Part shown: positions 1-8,255 of the stretch, piece after piece
Position numbering within the stretch: position 1 is the stretch's first letter
Layout of the letters: each line of letters starts with the position of its first letter
Source: Anaerolineae bacterium
GTDB taxonomy: Bacteria > Chloroflexota > Anaerolineae > Aggregatilineales > Phototrophicaceae
NCBI GenBank assembly: GCA_020849765.1
Contig: JADLAY010000006.1
Span: forward strand, 124,001 to 188,000
DNA length: 64,000 nt
Direction: 5' to 3'
Made by a program: the position numbers and the translations under genes
The notes under the pieces: model-generated
Told to the model about the DNA's origin: nothing
Database searches by the model: none
The model's input: only the letters and a program-made list of their open reading frames with translations

Positions 1-2
1 CC

Positions 3-56
3 GGGCAGATCCTGGATCTGTTCCGGTTGGTGCTGGCGCAGGTGAAGCCTGGGTAG
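3..56 (+). CDS. 3' end of an unidentified gene (truncated by window edge)
   Basis: An open frame enters from the left edge and stops at TAG 54-56, giving a 17-residue end (GQILDLFRLVLAQVKPG). It faintly resembles the helix 'EEQIRLILAQV' in the class C serine hydrolase at 57.5-59.5 kb, so a related hydrolase is possible. Too little is present to name it. Frame choice is a guess based on the absence of stops. Confidence 0.3.
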   Translation, partial: GQILDLFRLVLAQVKPG

Positions 57-379
57 CCGGTTAGCGGGTTAGCTGACGGGTGGTCATAAATCGTTATGAA
101 CCTTTGTTGCCGTTTTTGCCCTCACCCTAAATCCCTCTCCCTTATGGAGAGGGACTTACAGAGCCGATTTTTCTCCCCTTCTCCATGAGGGAGAAGGGGC
201 CGGGGGTTGAGGGTAGGCAGCGGCGAAACTGAGTAATGACCACCTCTCAATTAGCTTGGAGAGCCAGCAGAGCAGAGGTTGTCGGCGCTGCTGGCTTGCG
301 CAAGTGAGTTGGGACGGGAAGAACCTGGGACTTAGGACGCAGTATAATGGTAAGGTGTCCACTTGGCTGAGGTAGACTC
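57..379. repeat. Intergenic gap with two tandem palindromes
   Basis: No gene is supported here. The gap begins with a GGTTAGC-type repeat (57-75). It then holds two hairpins of the same style: CCCTCTCC (133-140) pairs with GGAGAGGG (146-153), and CCCCTTCTCC (175-184) pairs with GGAGAAGGGG (190-199). The second keeps its pairing with a different stem sequence. A related palindrome lies inside menD at 7266-7291. No T-tract follows, so these are repeats rather than terminators. Confidence 0.6.
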
Positions 380-940
380 ATGAGCGCGCCGACAAAAGAG
401 CGTATTACCCAGGAAGAATTCAATCGCATTCTGGCGTTGCCCGAAAACCAGAATCGGAGATTGGAACTCTGGAATGGAGAGATTATCGAAACCATGCCGA
501 AGACGCGTCATGCCTTCATCCAGAGCCTTCTTGCGAAACTCTTTGGTAACTATTTCGACAACATGCCCGTGGGAGCGGTCTTTACGGAGCTTCAGGTTGA
601 ACTGGAGGGCGAAGATTATTCCCCTGTGCCGGATGTCGCAGTCATTTTGAACGAGCAAGGCGCATTTGATTGGAATGAAGCGCTTCCGTTCGTGCCCGCG
701 CTGATTGTCGAAATTCAGTCTCCTGGCGAATCCGACCGATTCATGCGAGAGAAGTCCGATTACTATCTTCAACGGGGTTGCCAGATGGTGATTACCATCT
801 TCCTCAAGCCAGTCGTCGAGGTCGTCACAGTCACGGCCAGAGAGATTCTTGTTCCCGGCGACATGCTCACTGGCGGCGATGTCCTGCCCGGTTTCAGCGT
901 CGAAGTGCGCGCGCTGTTTCCGAAGCAGGAAGGGGAATAG
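380..940 (+). CDS. Uma2 family endonuclease (PD-(D/E)XK fold), copy 1
   Basis: A 186-residue protein of the Uma2/DUF820 family, predicted restriction-endonuclease-fold nucleases that are common in Chloroflexi and Cyanobacteria and whose biological role is unclear. Visible family marks are 'WNGEIIE' near residue 31, 'PDV' at 84-86, 'VEIQSP' at 110-115 and the K..YY segment at 125-129. Together these give the Asp and Glu of the predicted metal site. Length is typical. A paralogue follows 130 bp downstream on the same strand, suggesting local duplication. Family assignment is firm; substrate is unknown. Confidence 0.88.
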   Translation: MSAPTKERITQEEFNRILALPENQNRRLELWNGEIIETMPKTRHAFIQSLLAKLFGNYFDNMPVGAVFTELQVELEGEDYSPVPDVAVILNEQGAFDWNEALPFVPALIVEIQSPGESDRFMREKSDYYLQRGCQMVITIFLKPVVEVVTVTAREILVPGDMLTGGDVLPGFSVEVRALFPKQEGE

Positions 941-1072
941 CAAGCGAGCGGATTAGCAGATTAGCAATGGGGCCAGTGCGGGAGTGCGTTACGCCGGTGC
1001 TGGCTCAGATCATATTTACCCGATGATCGGGTCTTATCATCATGTTGTGTTTGTTCGACAGGGGGAATTGAG

Positions 1073-1627
1073 ATGTATTTGCCGACGCAGGGACGGATGA
1101 CGCGGACGGATTTCCACCGGCTGGTGACGTCCGCCGAGAACCAGGATCAGGCGCTTGAACTGTTTGACGGCACCATCTGTCGCCGCAAGGTCAGCCCAGG
1201 GCGCACGTATGCCGCGGCGGTGGCGTGCGCGGTCGTCGGCAGGTACGTCGAAGAGCGTGCGCTGGGCTGCGTCTTCTCCCGGCTCGGCATCGAGATCCCT
1301 GGCGAACCCTATTTCATGTTCGCGCCCGACGTCAGCTTCGTCAGTTATGAGCGGGGCGCCGTTTTCGGCTGGGACATGCCGCTGCTCTACATGCCGGATC
1401 TGGTCGTGGAGATCCAATCGCCGGAACAATCCGACAAGCTGATGCGCGACAAGGGCGATTACTACCTCAAGCACGGCTGCCGCCAGGCCGTCCTCGTCTA
1501 CGCCAAGCGCATCGTCGAAGTGCTGACGCCGGACGATCGCCATCTGCTGACGGTCGACGACACGCTCAGCGGCGGCGACGTGCTGCCGGGATTCGCCGTT
1601 GAGGTGGCGAAGCTGTTTGCGGGGTAG
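1073..1627 (+). CDS. Uma2 family endonuclease (PD-(D/E)XK fold), copy 2
   Basis: A 184-residue Uma2 protein alignable end to end with its upstream neighbour. Both have 'PDV' (85-87 here), 'VEIQSP' (112-117), the YYL.HGC/YYLQRGC segment and 'GGDVLPGF.VEV' near the C-terminus. The motif written 'NGE' in copy 1 is 'DGT' here, so an acidic residue of the N-terminal part is missing. An AGGGGGAATTGAG ribosome-binding stretch lies just before the ATG. The gene converges on the TPR gene that ends at 1647. Confidence 0.88.
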   Translation: MYLPTQGRMTRTDFHRLVTSAENQDQALELFDGTICRRKVSPGRTYAAAVACAVVGRYVEERALGCVFSRLGIEIPGEPYFMFAPDVSFVSYERGAVFGWDMPLLYMPDLVVEIQSPEQSDKLMRDKGDYYLKHGCRQAVLVYAKRIVEVLTPDDRHLLTVDDTLSGGDVLPGFAVEVAKLFAG

Positions 1628-1646
1628 GGAGCGTGAATAGCGCGAG

Positions 1647-4031
1647 CTACGTGTTCGCTGCCTCCAGATGCAGTGCTGCCAGCCGACCCCAACCGCTCTC
1701 CGGCGCAGTCTCGAACACGGCAATGTAATCCGCAAGCGCCTCGTCGGGGCGATTTAGCTGCTCAAGTACGAGTGCGCGCAAATAGCGGGCGTAGTGCTGG
1801 ATATCCGATGGCAGCACATCAGCATAAATGAGCAGTTCGTCCAACTGCGTCAACGCTCTGTCGTAGTCTTTACTCGCATAGGCGTAGATGGTTGATGTGA
1901 CATCCGATTCGGGATAGGATGGCGGCTCACTGGTCGGCGTGGGTTCAGGAGTCATGGGTGGCAGCGCTGACGCCACATAGGCGTGGCTGGCGGCATCCCA
2001 TGTGTAGGTGGTTGGAACCAGCAGCCAGAAGGTATTCGGGCGTTCAAGCACGTGTGTGCCACGAATGCCATTCCGCGTAATCAGATCGTCGATGTCGGCG
2101 TCGTCGCAGACGCTCGTCATGAAGAAACGGGACAGCGTTTCTCCGTCCAGATGCCAGAGGGAAAGTTCGCCAACGCGGTGGGCTTCCTCACACACTGGGC
2201 CGCCTCCGATTTGTTCCAGCCTTGTAGCCAGCGGGGCGATAAGGATGTAATCAAGCCCCGCCAATGCGACCGTCTGATCGGGGAGTGTTATCGACTGAAG
2301 GTGGAAATTCTCGTCGGGCGGATAAGTGCCACGGAATCCAGGTGCGTCTCTCCATAGGGTAGCCCGGTATCCGCTCTCCGTTGAGACGAAGAGCGCTGGC
2401 GGAATGGTCTCCGCATCGATCCAGATCAGCCACTCGTCAATACCATCCGCATTGAGGTCAGCATGAAAACTTGCTTCTACTGGCCAACCCTTTGCCACTA
2501 ATGCGGTGGCTGGGGATGTGTCTATCGGGACATGGATTTGCTCCAGAGCAGATCGGAATACTGGCGCGAGATCACAGCCCATTTCCATGACTTCGCTCAG
2601 GAACACGGGCGGATAACCACGGTACTCGTCCGCAGAGGTCAGCGTCCCGGCCAGCAGACCGAGTTGGTCGAAGATGTAGACCGGCTGTTGGGTGACGAAC
2701 TGATGCGCGGCCAGGCACAGATTCTCCAGCGTGGGCTGTTCCCCGTAGGCATCGAGCAAAGCAGTCACTAATTCCGGGATGGTGTTGTCGCCAGAGCGCT
2801 CCCCAGGGAGTTCGTCAGCGATGCGCGGTAGTCTGTTGACCTGTTCGAACATATCGTGCGCATCCTTCAGCCGTCCCATGTGAGCATAGGCCAGCGCCAG
2901 GCGCACGCGCGTATATGCTGAATAGTCTTCCTGCGGGTCGAGTGCAAGTGCGGCGTCATATAGCGGGATGGCTGCGTCTGCCCGTCCATCGATCATGGCC
3001 TGCTCGGCTGCACGCACCAGACACGCGAACGTATGAGGCAATCGGGTTTCGGCCTCACCAGGCACAAAGAACGCACCGTCCCATGTGAAGCGAGTCACGG
3101 TTTCGTAGTTGCAGTCCCAGTTGTCTCTGACCGGTACGGTCTGTACGATGGTTGTGGGCTGCCCGGCCACTTCTTCAAAGTGCCAGACATTCATGTCTTC
3201 CAGCGTATAGGCATTGCCTGTCACGTCGAGCCACTGGGCGGATGCATGATCGCGAAAGAGATCGACAATTTCATCATCACGCCAGGCGAGTATGTGGAGC
3301 TGGATGCGATAGCCGCTATACCGCGCGACATAGTCCCACTCAATCCATAACCACTCGTCAAAACCATCTCCCGTGACATCTCGGAAGCCCAATGGATACA
3401 GATCACCATACTGGCTGCTGTACACGTTATATCCGACACCAAGCCAGGGCAGTGGCACTGAGATCAAGCGATAGTTTCGCGAGTCTGTCCCCTGAATAAC
3501 GACGTAGTCTGCATAACCCGCGTCCGTGCGATTGCGCGACTCCCCCTGGCAGGTGGCGGATTGACAATCACGCAAGACATCAAGGATGTGTTCCGGGATG
3601 CCATCGCCATCAAAATCATGTCGGCTGACGTCGATGTTGTAGTCTTCGAGAACCAGATGGGATGAAGTCGCCAGATTGACATCGCTTTCCCTCAGCCAGG
3701 CGATGAGCAGGGCATGTTCCCAGTGTTGGCGGATAATCGGGAGCGTATCAGCGCTGCCAAAATAAGAGTTGAGCGAATCTATGGCCGTGCGGAGTGTCTG
3801 ATGTGCTTCGGCACTGAGTTGCTCACCGAAACGCAACTCGATTTCGAGGAAGACGATCTTTGCCAGATCTCCGCTTAGCTCCTCTGGATGAGCAAATATC
3901 GAAGGAATAGCCCTAAGATAATCATCCAGGTCTGGTTGAGCGAGCGCAATGTCCAGCGGTTGCTCCTGCGCATTGGCAGGCGCCGTAAGCAGAAAGAGCA
4001 AGACCGACAGCACAAAGATGAGGATACGCAT
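1647..4031 (-). CDS. Secreted TPR protein with Asp-rich repeat motifs
   Basis: A protein of about 794 residues, not assigned to a named family. It starts with a clear signal peptide (MRILIFVLSVLLFLLTAPANA) and so is exported. Two stretches look like tetratricopeptide repeats: one mid-protein (DAAIPLYDAALALDP) and one at the C-terminus (YDRALTQLDELLIY to the end). Three 'D.(D/N).DG..E' motifs resemble calcium-binding or FG-GAP-like loops. A Pro/Thr linker (TPEPTPTSEPP) precedes the C-terminal TPR. The open frame extends upstream to 4223, but that part lies in the repeat copy at 4118-4242. The start at 4031 is preferred because it begins the signal peptide and has GGGGAA upstream. Confidence 0.7.
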   Translation of the reverse strand: MRILIFVLSVLLFLLTAPANAQEQPLDIALAQPDLDDYLRAIPSIFAHPEELSGDLAKIVFLEIELRFGEQLSAEAHQTLRTAIDSLNSYFGSADTLPIIRQHWEHALLIAWLRESDVNLATSSHLVLEDYNIDVSRHDFDGDGIPEHILDVLRDCQSATCQGESRNRTDAGYADYVVIQGTDSRNYRLISVPLPWLGVGYNVYSSQYGDLYPLGFRDVTGDGFDEWLWIEWDYVARYSGYRIQLHILAWRDDEIVDLFRDHASAQWLDVTGNAYTLEDMNVWHFEEVAGQPTTIVQTVPVRDNWDCNYETVTRFTWDGAFFVPGEAETRLPHTFACLVRAAEQAMIDGRADAAIPLYDAALALDPQEDYSAYTRVRLALAYAHMGRLKDAHDMFEQVNRLPRIADELPGERSGDNTIPELVTALLDAYGEQPTLENLCLAAHQFVTQQPVYIFDQLGLLAGTLTSADEYRGYPPVFLSEVMEMGCDLAPVFRSALEQIHVPIDTSPATALVAKGWPVEASFHADLNADGIDEWLIWIDAETIPPALFVSTESGYRATLWRDAPGFRGTYPPDENFHLQSITLPDQTVALAGLDYILIAPLATRLEQIGGGPVCEEAHRVGELSLWHLDGETLSRFFMTSVCDDADIDDLITRNGIRGTHVLERPNTFWLLVPTTYTWDAASHAYVASALPPMTPEPTPTSEPPSYPESDVTSTIYAYASKDYDRALTQLDELLIYADVLPSDIQHYARYLRALVLEQLNRPDEALADYIAVFETAPESGWGRLAALHLEAANT

Positions 4032-4117
4032 CGACAGATTCCCCGCAGAAGGGCGCGCTACTTCTATCCTATGCTCGTTTTCACGAGCGAAGGGAATGCG
4101 TGAGGCAAGCGCCTGCT

Positions 4118-4242
4118 GCCGGGGAATGAAATCCCCCGTCAAACAATTGCGCCCTCTCCGAGGGCTTGATGCATAGTTGCGCTTGAATTCTAAGCTCCCG
4201 TAGGGAGCGCATCGGTAGCCCATCCCATTACATGGGTGGGCG
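4118..4242 (+). repeat. Four-hairpin repeat, copy A (left of transposase)
   Basis: About 125 bp made of successive hairpins: CCGGGG/CCCCCG, GCCCTC/GAGGGC, CTCCC/GGGAG, and a last one whose 5' foot is GTAG (4215-4218) followed by a CCCAT...ATGGG stem. GTAG beside a hairpin is the classic recognition signature of REP elements moved by Y1 (RAYT) transposases. Copies B and C lie on the other side of the transposase. The segment GAGGGCTTGATGCATAGTTG is identical between A and C. Confidence 0.8.
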
Positions 4243-4252
4243 AACGCATTGC

Positions 4253-4258
4253 TATAAT
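4253..4258 (+). promoter_or_regulatory. Candidate -10 box (TATAAT) for the transposase
   Basis: A perfect TATAAT just outside repeat copy A and 37 bp before the proposed GTG start. No convincing -35 box lies at the right distance; the repeat end occupies that place. It supports a start at 4295 rather than the ATG inside the repeat. Confidence 0.4.
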
Positions 4259-4294
4259 CAGATCACGCGCGATGTTACGAAAGAGCGGTGCGCT

Positions 4295-4708
4295 GTGGCT
4301 CATTGGGTGTGTTTGTATCACGTGGTGTGGGCGACGAAGTATCGCCAGCCGATCCTGACACCGACTATTGAGCAAATCGTCTATCCGTCTATTCGGCAGA
4401 CCTCCGATCGCATGGGATGTCAGATTCTGGCGCTCAATGGCGTTACTGATCATGTGCATGTCGCGGCGTCTGTCCCTCCGACCGTCCTGCTCACCAAGTG
4501 GATCGGCGACATGAAGGCTATTGCCTCACGCGATGTCAATTTGGCATTCCCGGATGCGGAGGAACGGTTCTTCTGGCAAGAAGGCTACTCAATCCATACC
4601 TTTGGCCAGCGCAGCCGCGATATCGTCATCCGCTACATTGAGAACCAGAAACAACATCACGCCACCAACACGCTGTACGCAGGGCTTGAGCATATTGCCG
4701 GGGAATGA
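4295..4708 (+). CDS. IS200/RAYT-like Y1 transposase
   Basis: A single-strand DNA transposase of the HUH/Y1 class, about 137 residues from the GTG start chosen here. The frame is open from an ATG at 4232, but that ATG lies inside repeat copy A. The family usually begins with an equivalent of 'HWVCLYHVVWATKYR'. Visible motifs are the HUH pair in 'DHVHV' and the catalytic Tyr region 'VIRYIENQKQHH', with 'FFWQEGYS' between them. No tnpB partner is present. Three hairpin repeats with GTAG feet frame the gene and its stop codon lies in the first stem of copy B. This organisation is that of a REP-associated transposase rather than a free IS. Confidence 0.82.
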   Translation: MAHWVCLYHVVWATKYRQPILTPTIEQIVYPSIRQTSDRMGCQILALNGVTDHVHVAASVPPTVLLTKWIGDMKAIASRDVNLAFPDAEERFFWQEGYSIHTFGQRSRDIVIRYIENQKQHHATNTLYAGLEHIAGE

Positions 4709-4822
4709 AATCCCCCGGCTAGCGCTGACGCCCTCTGCGAGGGCTGGAAGCCGACTACGGCATGATATCAAGCTCCCGCAGGGAGCGCAGTCTGTAGCCC
4801 ATTCGATTTCATGGATGGGCGA
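4697..4822 (+). repeat. Four-hairpin repeat, copy B (overlaps transposase stop)
   Basis: Same architecture as copy A: CCGGGG/CCCCGG, GCCCTC/GAGGGC, CTCCC/GGGAG and a GTAG-footed (4794-4797) CCCAT/ATGGG hairpin. It diverges from A and C in the middle (CTGGAAGCCGACTACGG) yet keeps the stems. Its first bases form the last codons and stop of the transposase. Confidence 0.8.
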
Positions 4823-4827
4823 CCACC

Positions 4828-4953
4828 GCCAGGGAATGAAATCCTCTGGCTAGCGCTGGCGCCCTCTGCGAGGGCTTGATGCATAGTTGCGCTTGAATTC
4901 TAAGCTCCCGCAGGGAGCGCAAGCTGTAGCCCGTCCCATTACATGGGTGGGCG
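4828..4953 (+). repeat. Four-hairpin repeat, copy C (abuts menB end)
   Basis: Third copy, separated from copy B by only about 5 bp, with GTAG at 4926-4929. Its first stem is changed on both sides (CCAGGG/CCTCTGG), which keeps pairing partly intact. It ends 5 bp from the menB stop codon, so it may also act as the 3' end of the menB transcript. Confidence 0.8.
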
Positions 4954-4958
4954 CCCTC

Positions 4959-5825
4959 TCACGGTCGCCACGGATACTTGCGGTAGTTCGGCTTGCGCTT
5001 CTGGACGTAGGCGTTGCGGCCTTCCTGGCCCTCCTCTGTCATGTAGAAGAGCAGCGTCGCATCGCCCGCAAGCTGCTGAATGCCGGTCTGGCCGTCGACG
5101 TCGGCGTTCATCGACGCCTTGAGGATGCGGATCGCGAGCGGCGAGTGCTGCATGATCTCGTGCGCCCACTGCACGCCTTCGACCTCCAGCTCTTCCAGCG
5201 GCACGACGGTGTTGACCAGCCCCATGTCGAGCGCCTGCTGCGCATCGTACTGGCGGCACAGATACCAGATCTCGCGCGCTTTCTTCTGGCCGACGATCCG
5301 GCTCAGGTAGCTGCTGCCATAGCCGCCGTCGAAGCTGCCGACGCGCGGGCCGGTCTGGCCGAAGACCGCCGTATCCGCCGCAATCGTCAGGTCGCAGATC
5401 ACGTGCAGGACGTGGCCGCCGCCGATGGCATAGCCCGGCACGAGCGCGATCACGACCTTGGGGATGGTGCGGATGATGCGCTGAAGCGGCAGCACGTTGA
5501 GCCGCGCGACCTTATCGCTGCCGACGTAGCCGGCGTCACCGCGCACCTTCTGATCGCCGCCGCTGCAAAAGGCCCACTTGCCATCCTTGGCCGGGCCGTT
5601 GCCGGTCAGCAGGATGACGCCGATGTCCGGGTCGTCCCAGACGTCCATGAACGCTTCGGTCATCTGCTGGATCGTGTCCGGCGTGAAGGCGTTGCGCACG
5701 TCGGGGCGATTGAAGGCGATGCGCGCGATGCCCTCGGTCTTGTGGTAGGTGATTTCGCTGTACGGCTTGATCTCCTGCCATTCCGCGCCGGATTTGACGT
5801 AGCGGGGGGTGATGGTTTCGCTCAT
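4959..5825 (-). CDS. menB: 1,4-dihydroxy-2-naphthoyl-CoA synthase
   Basis: This enzyme cyclises o-succinylbenzoyl-CoA to 1,4-dihydroxy-2-naphthoyl-CoA in classical menaquinone synthesis. It is a 288-residue crotonase-fold protein with the full family pattern: '[11 protein letters not shown]' (oxyanion-hole region), '[20 protein letters not shown]', '[17 protein letters not shown]' and the typical end 'YRKYPWRP'. AAGGAGCAC lies upstream of the ATG. It is the last gene of a menF-menD-menB series on the minus strand. It is separated from menD by about 190 bp of repeat DNA, so it may have its own promoter. menC and menE are not in the window. Confidence 0.96.
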   Translation of the reverse strand: MSETITPRYVKSGAEWQEIKPYSEITYHKTEGIARIAFNRPDVRNAFTPDTIQQMTEAFMDVWDDPDIGVILLTGNGPAKDGKWAFCSGGDQKVRGDAGYVGSDKVARLNVLPLQRIIRTIPKVVIALVPGYAIGGGHVLHVICDLTIAADTAVFGQTGPRVGSFDGGYGSSYLSRIVGQKKAREIWYLCRQYDAQQALDMGLVNTVVPLEELEVEGVQWAHEIMQHSPLAIRILKASMNADVDGQTGIQQLAGDATLLFYMTEEGQEGRNAYVQKRKPNYRKYPWRP

Positions 5826-5864
5826 AACAATGTGCTCCTTTGGTCGATGTCAATCAAGTACTGC

Positions 5865-6040
5865 GTGCTCGGTACTCAGTGCTCAGTGCTCGGTGCCTGG
5901 TGATGGGTTCACGGTTCACAGTTACCTTTGGTGACTTCGTTTCAAGGTGCCGTGAGAGCGTATCGGATCATCTACCAGACCTCCGGTATTCAAGCTCCGT
6001 TTACGGAGCGCAACCTTAGCCAGGGACTTCAGTCCCTGGC
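5865..6040. repeat. Heptad-type repeat and GTAG-like hairpin between menD and menB
   Basis: The first part (5865-5925) alternates GTGCTCGGT, ACTCAGT and GTGCTCAGT units, followed by GGTTCACGGTTCACAGTTAC, the commonest dispersed repeat in this window. The last part (about 5990-6040) has AAGCTCCGTTTACGGAGCG and a TTAGCC-footed hairpin (CCAGGGACTTCAGTCCCTGG). That hairpin looks like a shortened relative of the transposase-associated repeat, and it covers the 3' end of menD. Confidence 0.65.
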
Positions 6041-7944
6041 GGATCAAGAGTTTTCAGCGCTGTCGCCACGTGATCCATGATCGCCTGGCGGCGGCGGGCG
6101 TCTTCCTCGGCGTCGGTGATGACCTCGACAATGCTCGGTCTGCCGCTCGCCAGTGCCGCCTCGAAAGCCGCGCGGAAATCGTCGCGCTCGCGCGTTTGCG
6201 CATAGTCAAAGCCGAATTGGGCGGCCGTGTGCTCGAAGGTCATCCCGTGTGGCGTCACGAACAGATCGGTGAAGGTTGGCTCGAACGCCTCGTCATGGAT
6301 CGGCAGGCGGCGGAAGATCTGCCCGCCGTCGTTGTTGAGCAGGACGATCACGAGGTTGTGGATGCCGTTGCGCTTCGCGGCGAGCAGGGCGTTCATGTCG
6401 TGGTAGAAGGCGAGGTCGCCGGTGATGAGCACGGTCGGCCTGTTCGGATCGGATACCGCGACGCCAAGCGCGCTGCTGATCGTGCCGTCGATACCGCTCG
6501 CGCCACGGTTGCAGAAGACGCGAAAGTCTTTCTTGAGATGTGCAAAGCCGAATTGGTCGAGGTGCCTCACTGCCAGACTGTTCGCGACGAACACATTGCC
6601 CGTTTCCAAAAGCGTCACTGTGTCCGAGACGGCTGCGCCATCAAACCAGGCGACCTCTTTCACAGCCCGATTGAACGCCCGCTCACTGGTCATATCGGCG
6701 CTTGCGAATAGATCATACCACGCCACATCTCGGCGACGATTCGTGTACCAGACGTTGAGAAGCTTCTCGACCACCACAACAGGGTCAGCCTGAATGAACC
6801 AGTCAATCCGATGATCGAAATCCGTCCAGGTGCCATCGCCGCTGATGACGATGCGGTGTTCGGGCTGAATCGCGCTTAGATAATCGAGCAGCGTTTGCGA
6901 GGTCGGCATCGCGCCAAAGTGCAGGACGACCTGAGGATGCGGCCATTGGCGCGCCATCGGCAAGAAAAAGTCATAGTCGGCGATCACGTTCGATTGGTCA
7001 GGATAGTAATGTGGACTTGCCTGCCCATCTGCCAGGAGGACTGCTCCGCCCATCGCAAGATTATCCACCAGACTGCCAAACTCGCCCCACGGTGTGCGCG
7101 GCCCGCACACGATCAAGACGCGCTGGCTGCGTTTCACCAGCGCCTTGAGCCGATTCATCTGATCGCGAGTGGGCAGCAGTGCTCCACGTTCGATTTGCGT
7201 GTGCGGAGCGGGGGCATCGGCGGGCGGCATATATGCCGCCCGTACAGAATCATTCGATTCTGCCTCCCCCTCTCCGTGCACGGAGAGGGGGACGGGGGGT
7301 GAGGTGTCCCACCCCCATGCAATCTCGCGGCCTTCGCCGTCGACCTCGGTCGGTTCGAGCGGCTTGCGGAACGGGAAATTGAGATGCACCGCGCCCTTGG
7401 GCGATCCATTCGCCAGCGCGTAGGCGCGGTCGGCCAGCGTGCGCAGATTGCGCAGCACGACGTCCGGCGGGTTGGCTTCCGGCAGCGCCACGTCGACCGA
7501 CCAGAGGGCGTGATCGCCGTAGAGCTTGACCTGATCGACCGTCTGGTTAGCGCCGCTGTCGCGCAGCTCGTGCGGACGATCCGCCGTCAGGACGAGCAGC
7601 GGCACGTGGGCGTAATGCGCCTCGACGACGGCCGGGTAAAAGTTGGCCGCCGCCGTGCCCGACGAGCAGACGACCGCCGCCGGGGCGTCGTGCGCCAGGC
7701 CGAGGCCGAGCGCCATGAAGGCCGCGCCGCGCTCGTCGATGTGCGACCAGACGCGGATGGCCGGGTGCTGCGCGAAGGCCATCGTCAGCGGCGTGCTGCG
7801 GCTGCCGGGCGCGATCACGACGTCGCGCAGGCCCGCGCGCGCCAGCTCGTCGACGATGGTGTACGTCCAGACGTAGTTGCGGTTGGGCGCGTAAATCGTG
7901 CTCGGTGCTCGGTGCTCAGTGCTCGGATTGGGTTCGCGGTTCAT
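6016..7944 (-). CDS. menD: SEPHCHC synthase MenD with repeat-derived N-terminus and insert
   Basis: A thiamine-diphosphate enzyme that joins isochorismate and 2-oxoglutarate in menaquinone synthesis. Family marks are 'APGSRSTPLT' and 'HIDERGAAF' (the catalytic Glu region) near the N-terminus, 'NRGASGIDGTISSALG' and 'LLNNDGGQIFRRLP' in the C-terminal ThDP-binding domain. At 642 residues it is longer than usual. The homologous part begins near residue 21, and the preceding residues, including the only visible start codon (7942-7944), are encoded by heptad-repeat DNA. Residues about 216-243 are encoded by two palindromic repeats inserted in frame. No good ribosome-binding site precedes the ATG. 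Confidence 0.95.
   Translation of the reverse strand: MNREPNPSTEHRAPSTIYAPNRNYVWTYTIVDELARAGLRDVVIAPGSRSTPLTMAFAQHPAIRVWSHIDERGAAFMALGLGLAHDAPAAVVCSSGTAAANFYPAVVEAHYAHVPLLVLTADRPHELRDSGANQTVDQVKLYGDHALWSVDVALPEANPPDVVLRNLRTLADRAYALANGSPKGAVHLNFPFRKPLEPTEVDGEGREIAWGWDTSPPVPLSVHGEGEAESNDSVRAAYMPPADAPAPHTQIERGALLPTRDQMNRLKALVKRSQRVLIVCGPRTPWGEFGSLVDNLAMGGAVLLADGQASPHYYPDQSNVIADYDFFLPMARQWPHPQVVLHFGAMPTSQTLLDYLSAIQPEHRIVISGDGTWTDFDHRIDWFIQADPVVVVEKLLNVWYTNRRRDVAWYDLFASADMTSERAFNRAVKEVAWFDGAAVSDTVTLLETGNVFVANSLAVRHLDQFGFAHLKKDFRVFCNRGASGIDGTISSALGVAVSDPNRPTVLITGDLAFYHDMNALLAAKRNGIHNLVIVLLNNDGGQIFRRLPIHDEAFEPTFTDLFVTPHGMTFEHTAAQFGFDYAQTRERDDFRAAFEAALASGRPSIVEVITDAEEDARRRQAIMDHVATALKTLDPPGTEVPG
7222..7291. 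repeat. Two perfect palindromes inserted in frame inside menD
   Basis: GGGCGGCATATATGCCGCCC (7222-7241) and a 26-bp perfect palindrome with half-site CCCCCTCTCCGTG (7266-7291) are separated by the small hairpin GAATC-ATTC-GATTC. All three lie inside menD without breaking the frame. They encode a Pro/Ser/Glu-rich segment that MenD proteins otherwise lack. The longer palindrome resembles the one at 133-153. Confidence 0.85.
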
Positions 7945-8000
7945 AGTTCACAGTTCTGGAAAAGAGTGCTCAGTACTCGGTGCTCAGTGCTCGGTACTTT
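7898..8000. repeat. Heptad-type repeat covering the menD 5' end
   Basis: Runs of GTGCTCGGT/GTGCTCAGT flank GGTTCGCGGTTCATAGTTCACAG. The menD start codon is read from the TTCAT in this block, where other copies have TTCAC. The repeat therefore extends from inside the coding sequence into the gap towards menF. Confidence 0.8.
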
Positions 8001-8191
8001 CCGACTTTCGATAGTGAACGGCCCGTAATTGGCGTCGGCAAGGCGAACGCTACGCGGGCGGCAAGTGACGAAGCATCTTCAGTATGCTTGATTTGGGCGA
8101 GCCGACGAGTTGACTCGTCGGCGGACGGTGCGCTGGATAGGTTGCTCAAGTTCACCCTCTCGGATCTCATCGAATGCATCTTGAACTCATC

Positions 8192-8255
8192 CCTCAGAAC
8201 TCGGAACTCAGCACTGTCTTGGCCGACTGAGCACCGAGCACTGAGAACTGAGCAC
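8192..8255 (-). repeat. Reversed heptad-type repeat forming the menF 3' end
   Basis: ACTGAGCACCGAGCACTGAG and related units are the reverse complement of the GTGCTCAGT family. The menF stop codon (8194-8196) lies in it. Position and frame show that the repeat replaced or extended the original C-terminus. Confidence 0.75.

Noticed and set aside
4180..4223. Longer N-terminus (to 4223) for the TPR protein
   Set aside because: The extra 64 codons read through repeat copy A; a signal peptide starts cleanly at 4031.
4887..5903. 338-codon plus-strand frame opposite menB
   Set aside because: Antisense to menB, begins in repeat copy C and ends in a heptad repeat; no motif.
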